NCBI GenBank assembly: GCA_951640195.1
Contig: OX621163.1
Coordinates: forward strand, 3,038,001-3,102,000
Source: Porpolomopsis calyptriformis
Taxonomy: Eukaryota > Basidiomycota > Agaricomycetes > Agaricales > Hygrophoraceae
Direction: 5' to 3'
Length of the DNA: 64,000 nt
Shown here: positions 12,602 through 23,938 of the stretch, one piece after another
How the letters are laid out: every line of letters starts with the position of its first letter
How positions within the stretch are numbered: the first letter of the stretch is position 1
Notes under the pieces: model-generated
The model's database searches: none
Told to the model about the DNA's origin: nothing
The model's input: the letters and a program-made list of their open reading frames with translations, nothing else
Position numbers and translations under genes: made by a program

Positions 12602-13160
12602 GGCTGCTACGATCATGAATGTTATGTCATCAACCCTTTGCACTCGCAACGGAAATCCACACCTCATAATCGAAGCCGTCTAGAAGAGGTCCACTTCCTT
12701 GCGTGTAGTACGAGCTGCATCCGCATTGAGAACTGGTTACAAGGTTATGTTTCTTTCAGTGAAGGGTATGATCCCAACCCCTTCTCCAAGCAAACATAAC
12801 AACAGTGTCGGAAGACTAATTGTATTCCACCACTCATTTTTGCGAACATGCTCTCTCGCCAATTGAAATGTCCAAAAGATTGGGAGCATGCAACAACACA
12901 ACACCAAGACGAGTCCTGTCAACATCAATGGTAGTTGCAGCAACTACCACCCCGACTGCAGGAAATTCTGGACCAATTCCCCAGTCCATCTCATTGACAA
13001 TTGACGAACAATTCACTCCCAAGAGTGCGACGGCAGAAAGTAGGGTACCTAGCTCAGAGATCGTTCAAGGTGAGCTCTCAATGACCTTGAACCAATAAAC
13101 ACTGGAAAACCTACAGACCAAGTATCACGAACCTAGCAATGTGTAACCAATTCATGGTTT
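12580..13160. repeat. Segmental duplication, copy 1 (CWH43 5' end plus MARVEL-like gene remnant)
   Basis: This stretch matches 16630-17860 in the same orientation at several blocks: the CWH43 start region (CCATGTYGYCCCAAGTGG on the minus strand), GAGGTGTGGATTT, a block ending GAGAGNNNATGTTCGCAA, and the first exon and intron of the MARVEL-like gene. Copy 1 lacks several hundred bases of the MARVEL-like gene that copy 2 keeps. The two copies flank the kinase-WD40 gene. Confidence 0.7.
12834..13155 (-). pseudogene. Truncated MARVEL-like membrane protein gene (paralogue C)
   Basis: The first exon MNWLHIARFVIL is close to the intact paralogues at 17849 (-) and 23939 (+). After an intron, exon 2 reads TLLSAVALLGVN and so on, as in those genes, and reaches VVVAATTI. 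There the similarity to the second membrane helix breaks off and the frame ends at a stop at 12834-12836. The later exons (the ELIWLCVLWI-type helix and the YWAIVLILTLR helix) are missing. A deletion joined exon 2 to the downstream block that still matches 16750-16960. It is probably non-functional. Confidence 0.6.
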
Positions 13161-13420
13161 CGACTGATTTCAAGGGACATGGTCATCGAGAAATCCCCCA
13201 CCCAAGTGCACCGAAATAGGACAAATGAATTCGGACCATTCTTGACAGGTTGTCACTTGCGCGAGAGCATGCGTGAGAGCTACTTTGCATCTTCCCTTTT
13301 CTTGCTTAGCGAGGCACGAAGAATCGTGATGCTGGCGCTAAGTCTCGTTGATACCATACTTCTCCGCCATTTCGCATAAGTACCACGAAGATTCTTACCC
13401 ACCTGAACGTACCCCAAAGA

Positions 13421-16400
13421 ATGGATGTTATTGATCATTGCGTGTCGCTTATTCCTCTCCCATACCTCAAGCCAGCCTTCGCGCTTTTCAAACTTATCTG
13501 GTCTTCAGCTCAGAACGTGCAAATTTGCAAGCATCAACTCCATGCTCTGAGCGTGTCTCTCGGTCAACTGCTGACAACTCTCGATGAGCACTACCGTTCG
13601 GGACGAATTTTAGAAAAAAACACATCACAGACTCTTGATGACTTGACTCAGTGAGTAATTTTTGAAGCAAGTGCTGATCGGGACTGCTTCCTCTACATTA
13701 TGCAGACTACTCTGCGAGATTGCAGAATTTGTGCAGACCCAGTTAGCCCATAATTTTCTCCGAGCCCTGTTTGCCAAAGAACAAAGAATCGCAATAATCG
13801 AGGCCTATTATCGTCAGCTTGCTACCACAATTTCCTCTTTCCAGGTTCGTTGAAATCGATCCTCGAAATTCACATCTTGCCTTAATGATTATTTGCCAGA
13901 TGTCAGCGCTGCTAGATATTCACGATTGGCAGTCGCAGAATGACAAAGCTCGAGAGGACGATCAACGTGTTTTATATTTACGGCTTAGCCAACTTGAAGC
14001 AAACCAGGGCCAGTTGATGGCAGCTCTGGGTAAACAACCTTACCCCGTATAGCACCAAAATCAATTATCTGACTCACCATGTAGATGCCTCGCAAAATAA
14101 CATGATGGCCATGATGGCCTCAATTCAACGACGGCTCAATATTTCGATCGGAGAGGATCGTGAGCGGCAGTTCTTCTTGCACAGCCTTCAGTGCCTCTCC
14201 ATTGCCAGTGGGTCTGTTGTGGAACTTGACAGTTGGACCATTACAGCATTCGAGGTTGAGTTTGGTCCAAAGATTGGGTCCGGTGGTTTGTGCGAAACTT
14301 CATTCTTTCTGAGATTATTCGCCACCGACAGACTCACTTTCATGCACAGCGGGGAAGTACTCAAAGGGACTTGGAACCAGACACCGGTTGCACTCAAAGT
14401 GCTGAAGACAGATCAAGGCATCAGTCCGAGCACTGCAGTATGTGTTATACTTGCTGTTTGAATCTATTTTAACGTGTAAATACCAAGGCTATGCGTCGAG
14501 AGATCGAAGTCAATGGCACTCCTATTGCGAGTTAGCTGTCTTTTGATCATTGAATGTAGATCTGGTCGAAACTTTCGCACCCAAATATCCTCCGTAAGTT
14601 TGCAATAACTTCCTCCAATACCATTATTGTCAAGTTCACCATTTTTCATGTTCGACAGAATTCTTAGGCGCAAATGTCTTAGATGACAAACCGTTTATCG
14701 TGATGCCTCTTTTCAAGAATGGAAATGTACGAGACTATCTGCGCACTCATCCAGATCGTGATCGACTTCGGATTGTGCGTTACATACTATGAGTAAGACC
14801 GTAAAGATTTGACCTCCCTTTCTAGCTGATCCACATCTCCCGTGGCATTGCGTACCTTCACTCAAGAAAGATTGTACACGGTGATCTTAAAGCGGTATTC
14901 TATTATCACTCATGTTCAGACATCCTTTTGCATTAAGACACTCTTTTGCAGATGAATGTGCTTATCGATGACGCACGAAATGCTGTGCTTTGTGATTTTG
15001 GGCTTTCTCGTATCAGGTCTGATGTCTCTAGTAGTACATTGGGCGCCAGTGCCATTGCAGTTTTGGGAAGTCGAAACTGGATAGCACCTGAACGATTAAT
15101 GGGCGGTTCGCTAAAGAAGCCTTGCGATATCTACTCATTCGGTATGACAATTTATGAGGTATGGCAGGTACCCCTCTAGCTTTCTTCCGGATGCTGAATG
15201 CACTGCACCCTAAGATTTACGCCGGCGAGACCCCATTGAGCCAAATCAGCTACACTGAATTCACAGACCTGGTGGCTCGCGGAGGTATTCGGCCTGAGCG
15301 GCCTGAAGATGAAGACGCCCCAGAGCTCTCGGATGAAATTTGGAGACTTGCCGCCCGTTGCTGGGCTCAAAACCCTCTTGAAAGACCCAACGCTTCCGAG
15401 ATATGTGACCTTATATCTCAATTGCATCCTAATCGGCCATCCCATCCTCACCCTCTGCGGCTACCCGATGTTTCATTGACAGACCTACCCCTTGCCCAAC
15501 CAACAGAGCTCCCTCCTTCACCTCCTATGTCAGGCGAGGTTGGATCTATTTTTACAAACCCATTCAGGAGGAAAAGGACTACCCAGTCAATGCCAATACC
15601 TGGATCGACGCCTCCTTCAGCTCCTGACAGTGGTCCCACAAATAATTTGATCCCAACTTTCACCTGCTCAGTGGAACTAAAAGGAGACAGTAATTCGATT
15701 TCCTCGGTTTCAATCTCTCCTGATGGCAAAACAGTTGCGTCGGGTTCCTATGAGGGAACGGTCAGGGTGTGGGACATAGAGTCGAGGGAGCTGAGCTGTG
15801 GGCCTATTGAAGCCAATTCTGGATTCGTCAACTCGGTCGCATTTTCCCCTGGTGGCAGACGACTTGCCTCTGGTTACGAAGATGGGACAATCCGGGTTTG
15901 GGACATCCAGAACGGCGCTCTCGTTCTTGGCCCTCTGAGTGGGCACACCAATTCTGTCATGTCCGTCGCGTTCTCCCCCAATGGTCAATTAATCGCATCA
16001 GGCTCTCGCGACTGTTCTGTCCAGATCTGGTGTGCTGACACCGAGTACAACAAGCTGGGCGCCCTATCTGGACACGAACATTATGTGACGTCGGTTGCCT
16101 TCTCTCCCAATGGGGAGAGAGTTGCCTCAGGCTCGTTTGACAAGACCATTCGAGTATGGGATGTCGAGCAAGGACAGGTTGTTGCAGGACCATTTCGAGG
16201 AGATGCCTCGTGGATTTTCTCTGTGGCCTTCTCCCCCGATGGTACGAAGATTGCATCCGGTTCTGAAGATCGGTCAATACGCATATGGGATGCCAATACA
16301 GGCAATCTCATCTCTGGGTCACCGCATTACTTTTCAGGACATGGTAGTACCATCAACTGCGTAGTTTATTCTCCAGATGGCAAGTGGATCGCCTCTGGTT

Positions 16401-16588
16401 GTGGTGACACGATCACCCGTGTCTTCGATGCCGAGACAGGGAGTCTGGTGATGAGACCTATCAGGGAGCGATCTGCCCCAGTGTCAATCGATTTTTCTTC
16501 AGATGGTAAGAAAATGGCTTCTGGTACTTTTGAGCCTGATAACGCTGTTCGAATTTATCATCTCGGATTTGCGCCTGGCGTAGAGTAG
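13421..16588 (+). CDS. MLKL-like helical domain / TKL-type kinase / seven-WD40 fusion protein
   Basis: Roughly 900 residues in about ten exons. The first ~230 residues form an amphipathic helical bundle (LIPLPYLKPAFALFKLIWS, later SALLDIHDW) that resembles the MLKL_NTD/HeLo-like adaptor region of agaricomycete proteins. Then comes a kinase: glycine loop KIGSGGFGEVLKGTW (across an intron), VALKVLK lysine, LSHPNILQFLGA, HGDLKAMNVLI as the catalytic loop (HGD in place of HRD, common in fungal TKL kinases), DFGLSR, APERL and DIYSFGMTIYEV. All key residues are present. A Pro/Ser linker leads to seven WD repeats of SVAFSPDG..ASGS..IRVWD type, enough for one propeller. The likely role is signalling or cell-death control in self/non-self responses, by family analogy. 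Duplicated segments flank it on both sides. Confidence 0.82.
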
Positions 16589-16629
16589 GGTAGCCACTAA
16601 CAAAGTCCTGAAGCTTGAGTCTTGTTCGA

Positions 16630-17118
16630 CGTTAATAATGTTCCCACTTGGGGCAACATGGCTGTTAGGATCACGGATGTTATTATATGTCATTAACTCT
16701 TTGCACTTCGCAGCCAATGCTGCGGAATGGAAATAAAATCCACACCTCACAAACTGTCCAGCAAAGATCGAACGCTGAACGTCAAAGTGTGGATTGGTCC
16801 ACTTTGAGAAAAGATAACAAAAGTAAGACACACACCAGTCTTTCTTGCGAACATCCTCTCGCTGATTTGGAATGACAAAAAGCTTCGGAGCACGCTATCA
16901 CACAACAGTAGGATACCCACAAGTGCTTTGGCATCGGAGCATGCGATAATGCATGGTAGGACACCTGGTTTTACACAAAGACAATGAGCTCTTCCCAACA
17001 GTGCTGCAACCATTACCGTAAGACCATATGATCTGTCGTAACATGTACTGTAACCACTATTTTTCAGTGTGCTGATCAACATGTAAAGGCTAGATTGGTA
17101 CCTCTAGAGAACCACTTA
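16630..17118. repeat. Segmental duplication, copy 2: CWH43 5' remnant downstream of MARVEL-like gene A
   Basis: Between the kinase-WD40 stop and the MARVEL-like stop. On the minus strand it carries a relic of the CWH43 upstream region, including a decayed start (ATGTTGCCCCAAGTGG), and blocks shared with 12590-12940. Similarity to CWH43 stops about 20 bases into its coding sequence. There is no intact reading frame. Confidence 0.65.
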
Positions 17119-17849
17119 TCAAACACTACTGCCCACAAAAGCTCGGTCAGAGCGAGTGCCTAGTCGGTGCTGATATATTGGTCTGTTCCCAAAAAAATCA
17201 GCGTCCCGAACCGTGGATCTCCAAAGTTTGCGGCCAAGTATTGTCGCACGAAGAGTTAAGATAAGGACAATGGCCCAATAGATGATGACTGTTATGACCA
17301 GGAGAAATGTCAGGATATGGATGGCAACGCAATAGCACCGTGCCTACCAAAGGAGGAGACGACGATCTGTAACACAGAGACAACGAGTGCCTCTGCGTCG
17401 GGGGAGCCCCAAAAGATGGCAAAGGTTCCACTGATAAACCAAAATATCCATAGAACACCTATAACGCATATGCATTGGTCTCCGTCACGATGTTGAGAGT
17501 GCGGAAACTGGACTACTTACACAGCCAAATGAGTTCAATCCAAATCATGGACATGGATTTGACACTGGATTTCACGATCGCAATTCATGCTACCCTTATC
17601 GAATCTGCACTTACAAGACGGAAAGCAATACCATAATAATGGCAGTCGCGGCAGCTGATATGCTGACAATCATTCCTGTTGCCAAATCCTCAAACCCTTT
17701 GGTGATTAAATGGATGAGGATTCCCACAAGCACGACTGCAGAAAGGAGGATAATCCCTAGCTCGGGAATCAGCTCTCAACGGTCTTGAACCAATAAACAC
17801 AGGAAAACTTACAGAGTATCACGGTCCTAGCAATGGGTAACCATCTCAT
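17119..17849 (-). CDS. MARVEL-like four-helix membrane protein (paralogue A)
   Basis: A small membrane protein of about 180 residues from five exons. Start MRWLPIARTVILW leads into helix 1 (IILLSAVVLVGILIHLI), helix 2 (AAATAIIMVLLSVL), helix 3 (MIWIELIWLCVLWIFWFISG) and helix 4 (VIIYWAIVLILTLRA), then a short basic/Ser tail ending GSSV at 17119-17121. The ELxWLxVLWIxWL pattern in helix 3 is typical of basidiomycete MARVEL-like proteins. Introns are about 50-60 nt, and the last has a clear CTGAC branch site. It is closely related to the gene at 23939-24796 and to the truncated copy at 12834-13155. Function is unknown; proteins of this fold organise membrane domains. Confidence 0.72.
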
Positions 17850-18007
17850 GGTCTAAAGAAGATATAATACACTGCTTTTAATAAACATAATAAGATATTA
17901 GGCGGAGTCTACGATAATACCATCCCACCAGTGAAGTAACCCTACAAATGCGAATAGTTTATAATGGTAAAAAAAGAGTGGGAGAGGAATATGAAAGCAA
18001 AGAGCTC

Positions 18008-21000
18008 TCAAATCAGCGCTTGGCTGACGTAAAAGTCATAAGCGTCGGACAACAGACTCTCTTGATGTTCGATCCACTTCAGTCCCACTTCCGCTTTGAC
18101 CTTCGCCCTTACATCGTGTCTGATAGATTTGATGGTCAAACTGAAGCCAGCCGAAATAGGACGGTGATCGGAGACATTCGCTTCGTAACGCTCGTAGCTG
18201 AGTTGCTGCACCCGAGAGGGTACACACGATCGCCACAAGATGCGATCACACCACGCCGGAACCCGACTCTTCTCAGAGGTGTCGTATTCCGATGATCGAG
18301 GGTCGTACTTGTACGTCGGCGCAAAGGTAATTGGGCCCTCCGTGAACTGACGCAATCGGAATCCGCGATTGTGCTTCATTTCCTTCATGAGTTGGTCGTG
18401 CGTCAACAAGTTCTCGTAGTTGCCCGTGTAAATAGCAGAGATGACGGGCTCTCGACGTTGGTCGATGCGATAGTTCAAGTCCCCGCTGAGCTGAAACGAA
18501 AGTCAATGAATGTGAGGGGATGAACTTGAAGCGATTATACTCACAAAGACGATTTCGTGATCGAAGACCATCGACCCGTCTCCTCCCCCAGCGTATGCGA
18601 CGGCATCTCCGGACGATCGCGTGACAGGAAACGCAGTTTCTTCAAGAATACCAGCGAGGTCTGCGTTCCGTTGACGAACATGATGTTGTCCAGCAGCAAG
18701 ATGACAATTAATGAGGCATATTGATGAATCTTCGATCATGAAACGGGCAATTATCGCACCCTGGGTATTGTTTAGTGATTAAATATGGAATGTCAAGCTT
18801 CGGACCCCAGTGCCTACCTTATTGCCATATCGACCACCCATCCCTCGCTTGGCAGTAGTGACAGCAACATCCTGTAATGTCCCACGTTCCGTCTTTTTCA
18901 TCAATATACAACTGAATAATCCCACGAGACTTTCGGTATGAGTGACGGTATAAGGAACATCAGGAGGCATCGCTAGTCGTACCGCAAGTAGAAACTGATC
19001 GTGCCATTTCTTGTATCCGCTGGTCACCTTCTCCGAAAGGCCGCCATCTTCCTTCTTTTTTGAACCAAGGAGTACGTTTTTGGCAGTCATTTTCCGACTC
19101 TCGAGGTCAATCACTTCCTGAAGACCAAAGGCTATAATGTCCGGAGAATCGACGCTTTGGAGTGCTTTCTGGAGGAAGTCAACGTTAACGGCGCCTTCCT
19201 GCAAGGACTCTGGTCTACCCGCATCCACGTTCCACGAAATAATGAGAAGCGTCAAGTTGCGGAACCGGCTGAATGATGCTTCTCGCTTCTGAAGCTCTTG
19301 ATCTGAAAATCTCGATAAGGTTTGGGAATGTTCTTTGCGAAGGTGATGCTCACCAATCCACACTTCCCCAAGCAAACCATCCCAGAATCTAATACGCTCA
19401 TCCCTACCAACGCTGATGACACGCAACCTGCCCATCCTCTGTATCCCATAGTAGTCTATAAATAACTTCATTACCGGCAAATCGTCGTGCGCCATCCAGC
19501 AATTTGTGACCACCCATGGGCGTGGGGCAACGTCATAAGCAGTGATCGTACCTTTCCTCCCCCCAGCCCACAGTCGATCGTTGACGCCTTCCAAGCTTAG
19601 TACATCCGAAATAGACACTTTCACGACCTCGATACATTGGGGAAGTCCATCGGTCGTATCAGTCGCCCACAATGTGATAAAACCGCTTTCGTGGCCCAGA
19701 TAAACATATTGGGGTTGGGAGGGAAGAACCGTGCCAGAGGTTACAGCACCGACTTGCTCCGTGGGAGTCAGAAACCTGCTAGCACACCCAGGAGAAAAAA
19801 TATCATATAAACGGATGACCGGTGACTTCCCCATGGTCCCAACACCATTCATATCGGATCGTGCAGATGTCCACAATCGCCCGGCAAGTATTTTAGCGAA
19901 CTCTTGCTTCTCCGCAATCCGGCATACTTTTGGTTGGGTATATGCCAGCCACACGTCGTCTATACCGTCGGGAGTAAAAATCAGAACTTTCCCGCTGAGG
20001 TCAAGGGTAACCATAGAACGGCCGTGGCGAAAGATGTGTGAAATTGAGTGCGAATGTGCAACTAGTTTCGTTCCAACCACACTGAATGTCCGAATGTCCA
20101 GCTCAAACAGATGTCCTTCTTTCGTTCCCAACCACAAGAAGAACCCTTTCTCGGCAGGCTTTGTGGCATGCCGAATTTCCAAGCATGTAGTTTTCAGGTC
20201 CTTGAAACCCAGGTCCTTGCCATCCAAACTATGCACACACGAGTCTGACTTGAGCAGGTTAAACAACCTCAGGTGGTGCTGTGTCGCGACGACTACATGT
20301 TCACTGGAAACAGCGACATGGCCGGAATACGCCGGTACTTGGATCTCTGACTCGGTGAATTCGTGGATGGAAAGCACAGGAGGCCTTCGAGACGAATGGC
20401 TGCTGTCAGGTAGCGAATCAGCCAAACGACTCTTCGGATCCTCCTCGTCGCCAGATTCTTCACCCGACGATGGAGACATCGGCCGACGGACGGGCGGGAG
20501 TTTATCGCCTGGTGCGATCACACGGGTTGGGGGAGGAGGCAGTTTGGTTGCGCCGAGAAGTTTCGGTGAACGGCATGGTGGGTCATGTGCATTACCAATG
20601 GCAGGAATGACAAGTGGCCTGATAGGAAGAGGGGGGGCCGCGGTCATTTCTTCTACAGTTGCGTTGGGGCTACGGCGGATGGGCAGGGGAGGAGGGTTAG
20701 ATGATGCAACGAGATAGTTGGGAGTAGACAAGGCCGCTTGTAATTTGGGTCTTGGGGGCGGCCGAGGGGGCGGAGGGACACCTGGGCGCGACTTTAGTGA
20801 GGGGCGACTGTAACTTTCGCTAGAATTACGGCTCGAGCCACTGGACTGGACTTCGAGATCTCCTGAAGATGATCGTTGGTGATTACCATGCTGCGCTACC
20901 ACAGTTCCACTACTTCCGGAAGCCAGAACACCATCGGTGTCAGAGTCGCCTATATCAAATGGACTGTGGAGACTGGGGTTTGAGATCGAGGGAGAGCGAG

Positions 21001-21947
21001 TTTCATCGGTGGTGACATGAGATAAGGTGAGAGGAGATTTGCGGGAGGTTTCAGGCTTCTTAGAAGGTCGCGGAGGTACGGCGGGAGGATTTTTATTTGC
21101 AATTTTCTGTTCAGACTGGAAGGCGGGATGTTCTTCATTGCTGTTGGGTTGTGGAGCATAGTTTCTCGAGAGGGATGTAAAGGATGAATTTCTAATGAAG
21201 TGTACAGTATGGTCAGTAACCCGGATAGAGAAGGGACTGGTATCGAATCATCCACATAGTCAAGCGAAATAAGGTGGGCCATGATTGCTCACTAAGGAGT
21301 ACGCGTTTAAACTTGACTGATACCCAGAATATCAGTCATGAAATCCTTTATAAACGCTTTACGATATTTGCACTATGTACCGTTGGTGATGACCAACACA
21401 GAAGAGATGGTCCAAACGGGATGGGTTTTGCACCACACCTGTCAAAGTCCGAGCAAAACGGTACTCACGAGAATTTGCTTCGCAAAGACGCGACACTATC
21501 GGAGGGTGACGTATCACTTGCCTCGTGCGTGGGAAGTAACGAAGCAAGAATTGGGTTTTTAGAGGAGGTGTCTGGAGGGTGCTCGTTGTAGATAACAGGT
21601 ACGGTGGCAGGAATAGGGACGGGACGCAGGAGAGGGGAAGGAGATGGAGATGGAGATGCCGCGTTGGATGCACGGGGTGGTGGGGGTGGGGGTGGCCTCT
21701 TGATACCCGCTTTCAGATCCGAAGAGGAGGAGGAAGTCCGTAAGTGGCGCGTGTCTGGGGGGGGGCTCTCTGAACTCGAGGCTGCCCTAGGCCGAGGCAT
21801 TGCTGATTCCGGCAGCAAGAGAGTCTGGGTACTCGGTGGAGGTTTTCGGTTCGCATCAAGAGCTAGTTGTTCGAACTTGGAACGAAGGCTCTTTACGGCT
21901 GGTGGTGGGTCAAAGTCAATGTCGCTGGACACTGGTGAACTAGCCAT
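18008..21947 (-). CDS. WD40-containing inositol polyphosphate 5-phosphatase
   Basis: A phosphoinositide 5-phosphatase with an N-terminal propeller. The first ~350 residues are Pro/Ser-rich and disordered (runs of Pro, PPPRPPPRPK). A WD40-like region follows (VVVATQHHLRLFNL, LWLGTKEGHLFELDIRT, LWAGGRKGTITAYDV, SVGRDERIRFWDG). The catalytic domain keeps all motifs: WNVDAG, FGLQEVIDL, RYGNKG, NCHLAAGQHHVRQRN, GDLNYRID, VPAWCDRILW and SDHRPISAGF. It ends YVSQALI, stop 18008-18010. The layout matches fungal WD40-5-phosphatases (such as the fission yeast protein of this type) rather than the Sac1-bearing synaptojanin class. It should act on membrane PI(4,5)P2 or PI(3,4,5)P3 in trafficking. The start at 21947 gives MASSPVSSDIDFD. 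Confidence 0.9.
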
Positions 21948-22744
21948 AGTTCAAGAGCGAGAACCGTAAACAGACGATGAGAAGACGGTCCACCGTGTGG
22001 GCTAACAACTTTGACCGTTGACACCGCAAATCCCAGTGAAAGCAGGTTGAGGCAATAACCAGGGAGGGAGTGTGACGCTTGATATTACGTGACGGCCAAC
22101 GGAGGAATGTCTACTCGGCACCACATCAACACCAAAGTGTACTCAATGATTCAACTGGCCCGCTGACTGGAAAATGAGTTGCGGCACGCGAGATCATGGC
22201 TCCCCAAAAGTGATGGTCCTTTTGGAACGTTACAAAAACGAAAAGCAGACCAGCGTTCGGTGACAATTCAACCAGGTACTATCATAATCGCCATACCCTT
22301 GCCCCCTTCCAACCGTCATGTCGAGAGAATGACCATGGCGCCCAGGTGCAGTCACTTCACCCTCATCGTACACGGTACCACAACCCACTGGCATGTTCTC
22401 TACAGACGCGATACGCTTGATTCTTATGGTTGTCAGTTCGCTCGGCCTCCATCCATACTCGATGAAATAGCCTATGTCACAAATGGTTGCTCGGAAATGG
22501 CTCGCCGAGATCAAAGTCCTTCGCTGCACCACGAGAGCAGAAATACATAGGACGGAAATGATACGGGTTAGCGAGGCACTGAAAAGGGACCAAGAAGGAT
22601 TGAGATTATAAGACAGGACGAGTGCCAAATCTTACTGGGTTTGATATTGTTAGTTGAGTTTTCTTACTTCTGTTGTATGTGTTGTCTTGCCGCTGTTGCA
22701 TCAATGCATACGCTTTGCCAGGATCGGGTCCAAAACGAACATCA
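21948..22744. other. Intergenic region, nothing recognised
   Basis: About 800 bp upstream of the 5-phosphatase gene. Open frames on both strands are short and show no family motif or coding-like splice pattern. It presumably holds the 5-phosphatase promoter. Confidence 0.4.
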
Positions 22745-23233
22745 GGACGGTGCGTGTCTGGATCTGGCAAGTCGACTTTAGCCCAGCTCTTTTTGATGTA
22801 CGAGCCACAATATGGCATGATCCAGTTAGACGATCAGGAAATGTCATACTTGGATGAGACTTGCACTCTCCAGCACGTTGCAGGCGTTTCGCAAAACTGC
22901 ATCTTGTTCGACACGAGCGTGCACGACAATGTTGCGACGGGCATGGCGGCACCTGGGAGTGGCAGGATGCCGGAGTGGAGACGTGTCGTCTGTATGATTT
23001 TATCAGGGAGCTTCCCGGTGGGTATGATACGAAATTGGGGCGAATCTGTCTGGGGACAGAAGCAACAGCTCGCTATTGCTTGCGCAATCCAACAATCCTT
23101 CTTCTCGGTAAATTTCCCATTCCCTACTATCTTATCTATTGACTGACAGTCTGCCCGGGATGTAGACGACGCAACTTCGGCGCTGGACGCGACTTCCCGG
23201 ATTGTGGTCTTTGAAGCCGAGGTTCTGATTCAG
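22745..23233 (+). pseudogene. Relic of a B-type ABC transporter nucleotide-binding domain
   Basis: A decayed piece of an ABCB/Ste6-like ATPase domain. Walker A (GSGKSTLAQLF) is followed by the D-loop region motifs LDDQEM and VAGVSQNCILFDTSVHDNVA. The frame then shifts near 22975 and continues as LYDFIRELPGGYDTKLG. A further shift leads to QKQQLAIACAIQ where the signature LSGGQKQR would be, with the SGG lost. After an intron-like gap, the Walker B/D-loop text DDATSALDATSR remains. There are no membrane helices upstream and no end downstream. At least two frameshifts and loss at both ends show it is dead. It lies between the 5-phosphatase and the MARVEL-like gene B. Confidence 0.75.
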
Positions 23234-23938
23234 GTTGATATCCTCTGTTCACGTGTCTTTCACTCATATCTTCTGGATAAGGCCCTTTGCCTACCCCATC
23301 CTATGGAGAAGCCGACTCTCAGCGTGTTGTATGTACATAGGTGTTGACCCTTCGCCCCACGGAAGGAGACGAGTATGGCATCCTAGGTGCTCTCGCTTAC
23401 AGCCGTGTCCGAAAAACGCCAAATAATTACACCAAACAACACAATCAGCGCCGCGGTATTGACGACATTATCAGGATAGCGTTCAGTGCAAGGACCGATC
23501 GCCATTGTGATTTCAAGTACGTTCTCTTTCTCCTAGCATATATCCCTTTCAACATCGGCAATATGACCGAGGAAAGCTATCGTCTTGGGGCGCTAAACGA
23601 CACCCCGACCTATTTTGCTTTTGGAACCACTCGAAACATCGCTTCAGTTTCGATCCGGCAATGGGAATGACCTCCGAGCGCAGGCACCAATCTGACCCCA
23701 TCTATACAGGTTTCCAAACCATCGATGACTGCAGTGAGGTCATCTGCGAGAATAACACTTTGTTATTTCTGGTCGAAATTGACTGGCATCTGATATTACA
23801 GCCTCTGCATTGGCTGTCTGCACAGGTTGACTAATGCGGTAATGGTGGCAGTGCAAGTGATGGCAACACCGGAACGTTTGTCCTTTAATAAATTGGGCCC
23901 TTGAATGACTCCCCCAACCCTCGGAATCAGTTGTCACC
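23234..23938. other. Intergenic region, nothing recognised
   Basis: About 700 bp between the ABC relic and MARVEL-like gene B. One open frame at 23341-23670 (109 codons) has no recognisable motif and uneven codon use; I do not call it. The promoter of gene B should lie at the right end. Confidence 0.4.

Noticed and set aside
19731..20717. Open frame of 328 codons on the + strand
   Set aside because: It is antisense to the WD40-5-phosphatase exon, whose minus-strand frame carries clear WD40 and phosphatase motifs. The + frame has none.
23341..23670. 109-codon + frame upstream of MARVEL-like gene B
   Set aside because: No recognisable domain, no supporting splice or promoter signal; kept as intergenic.
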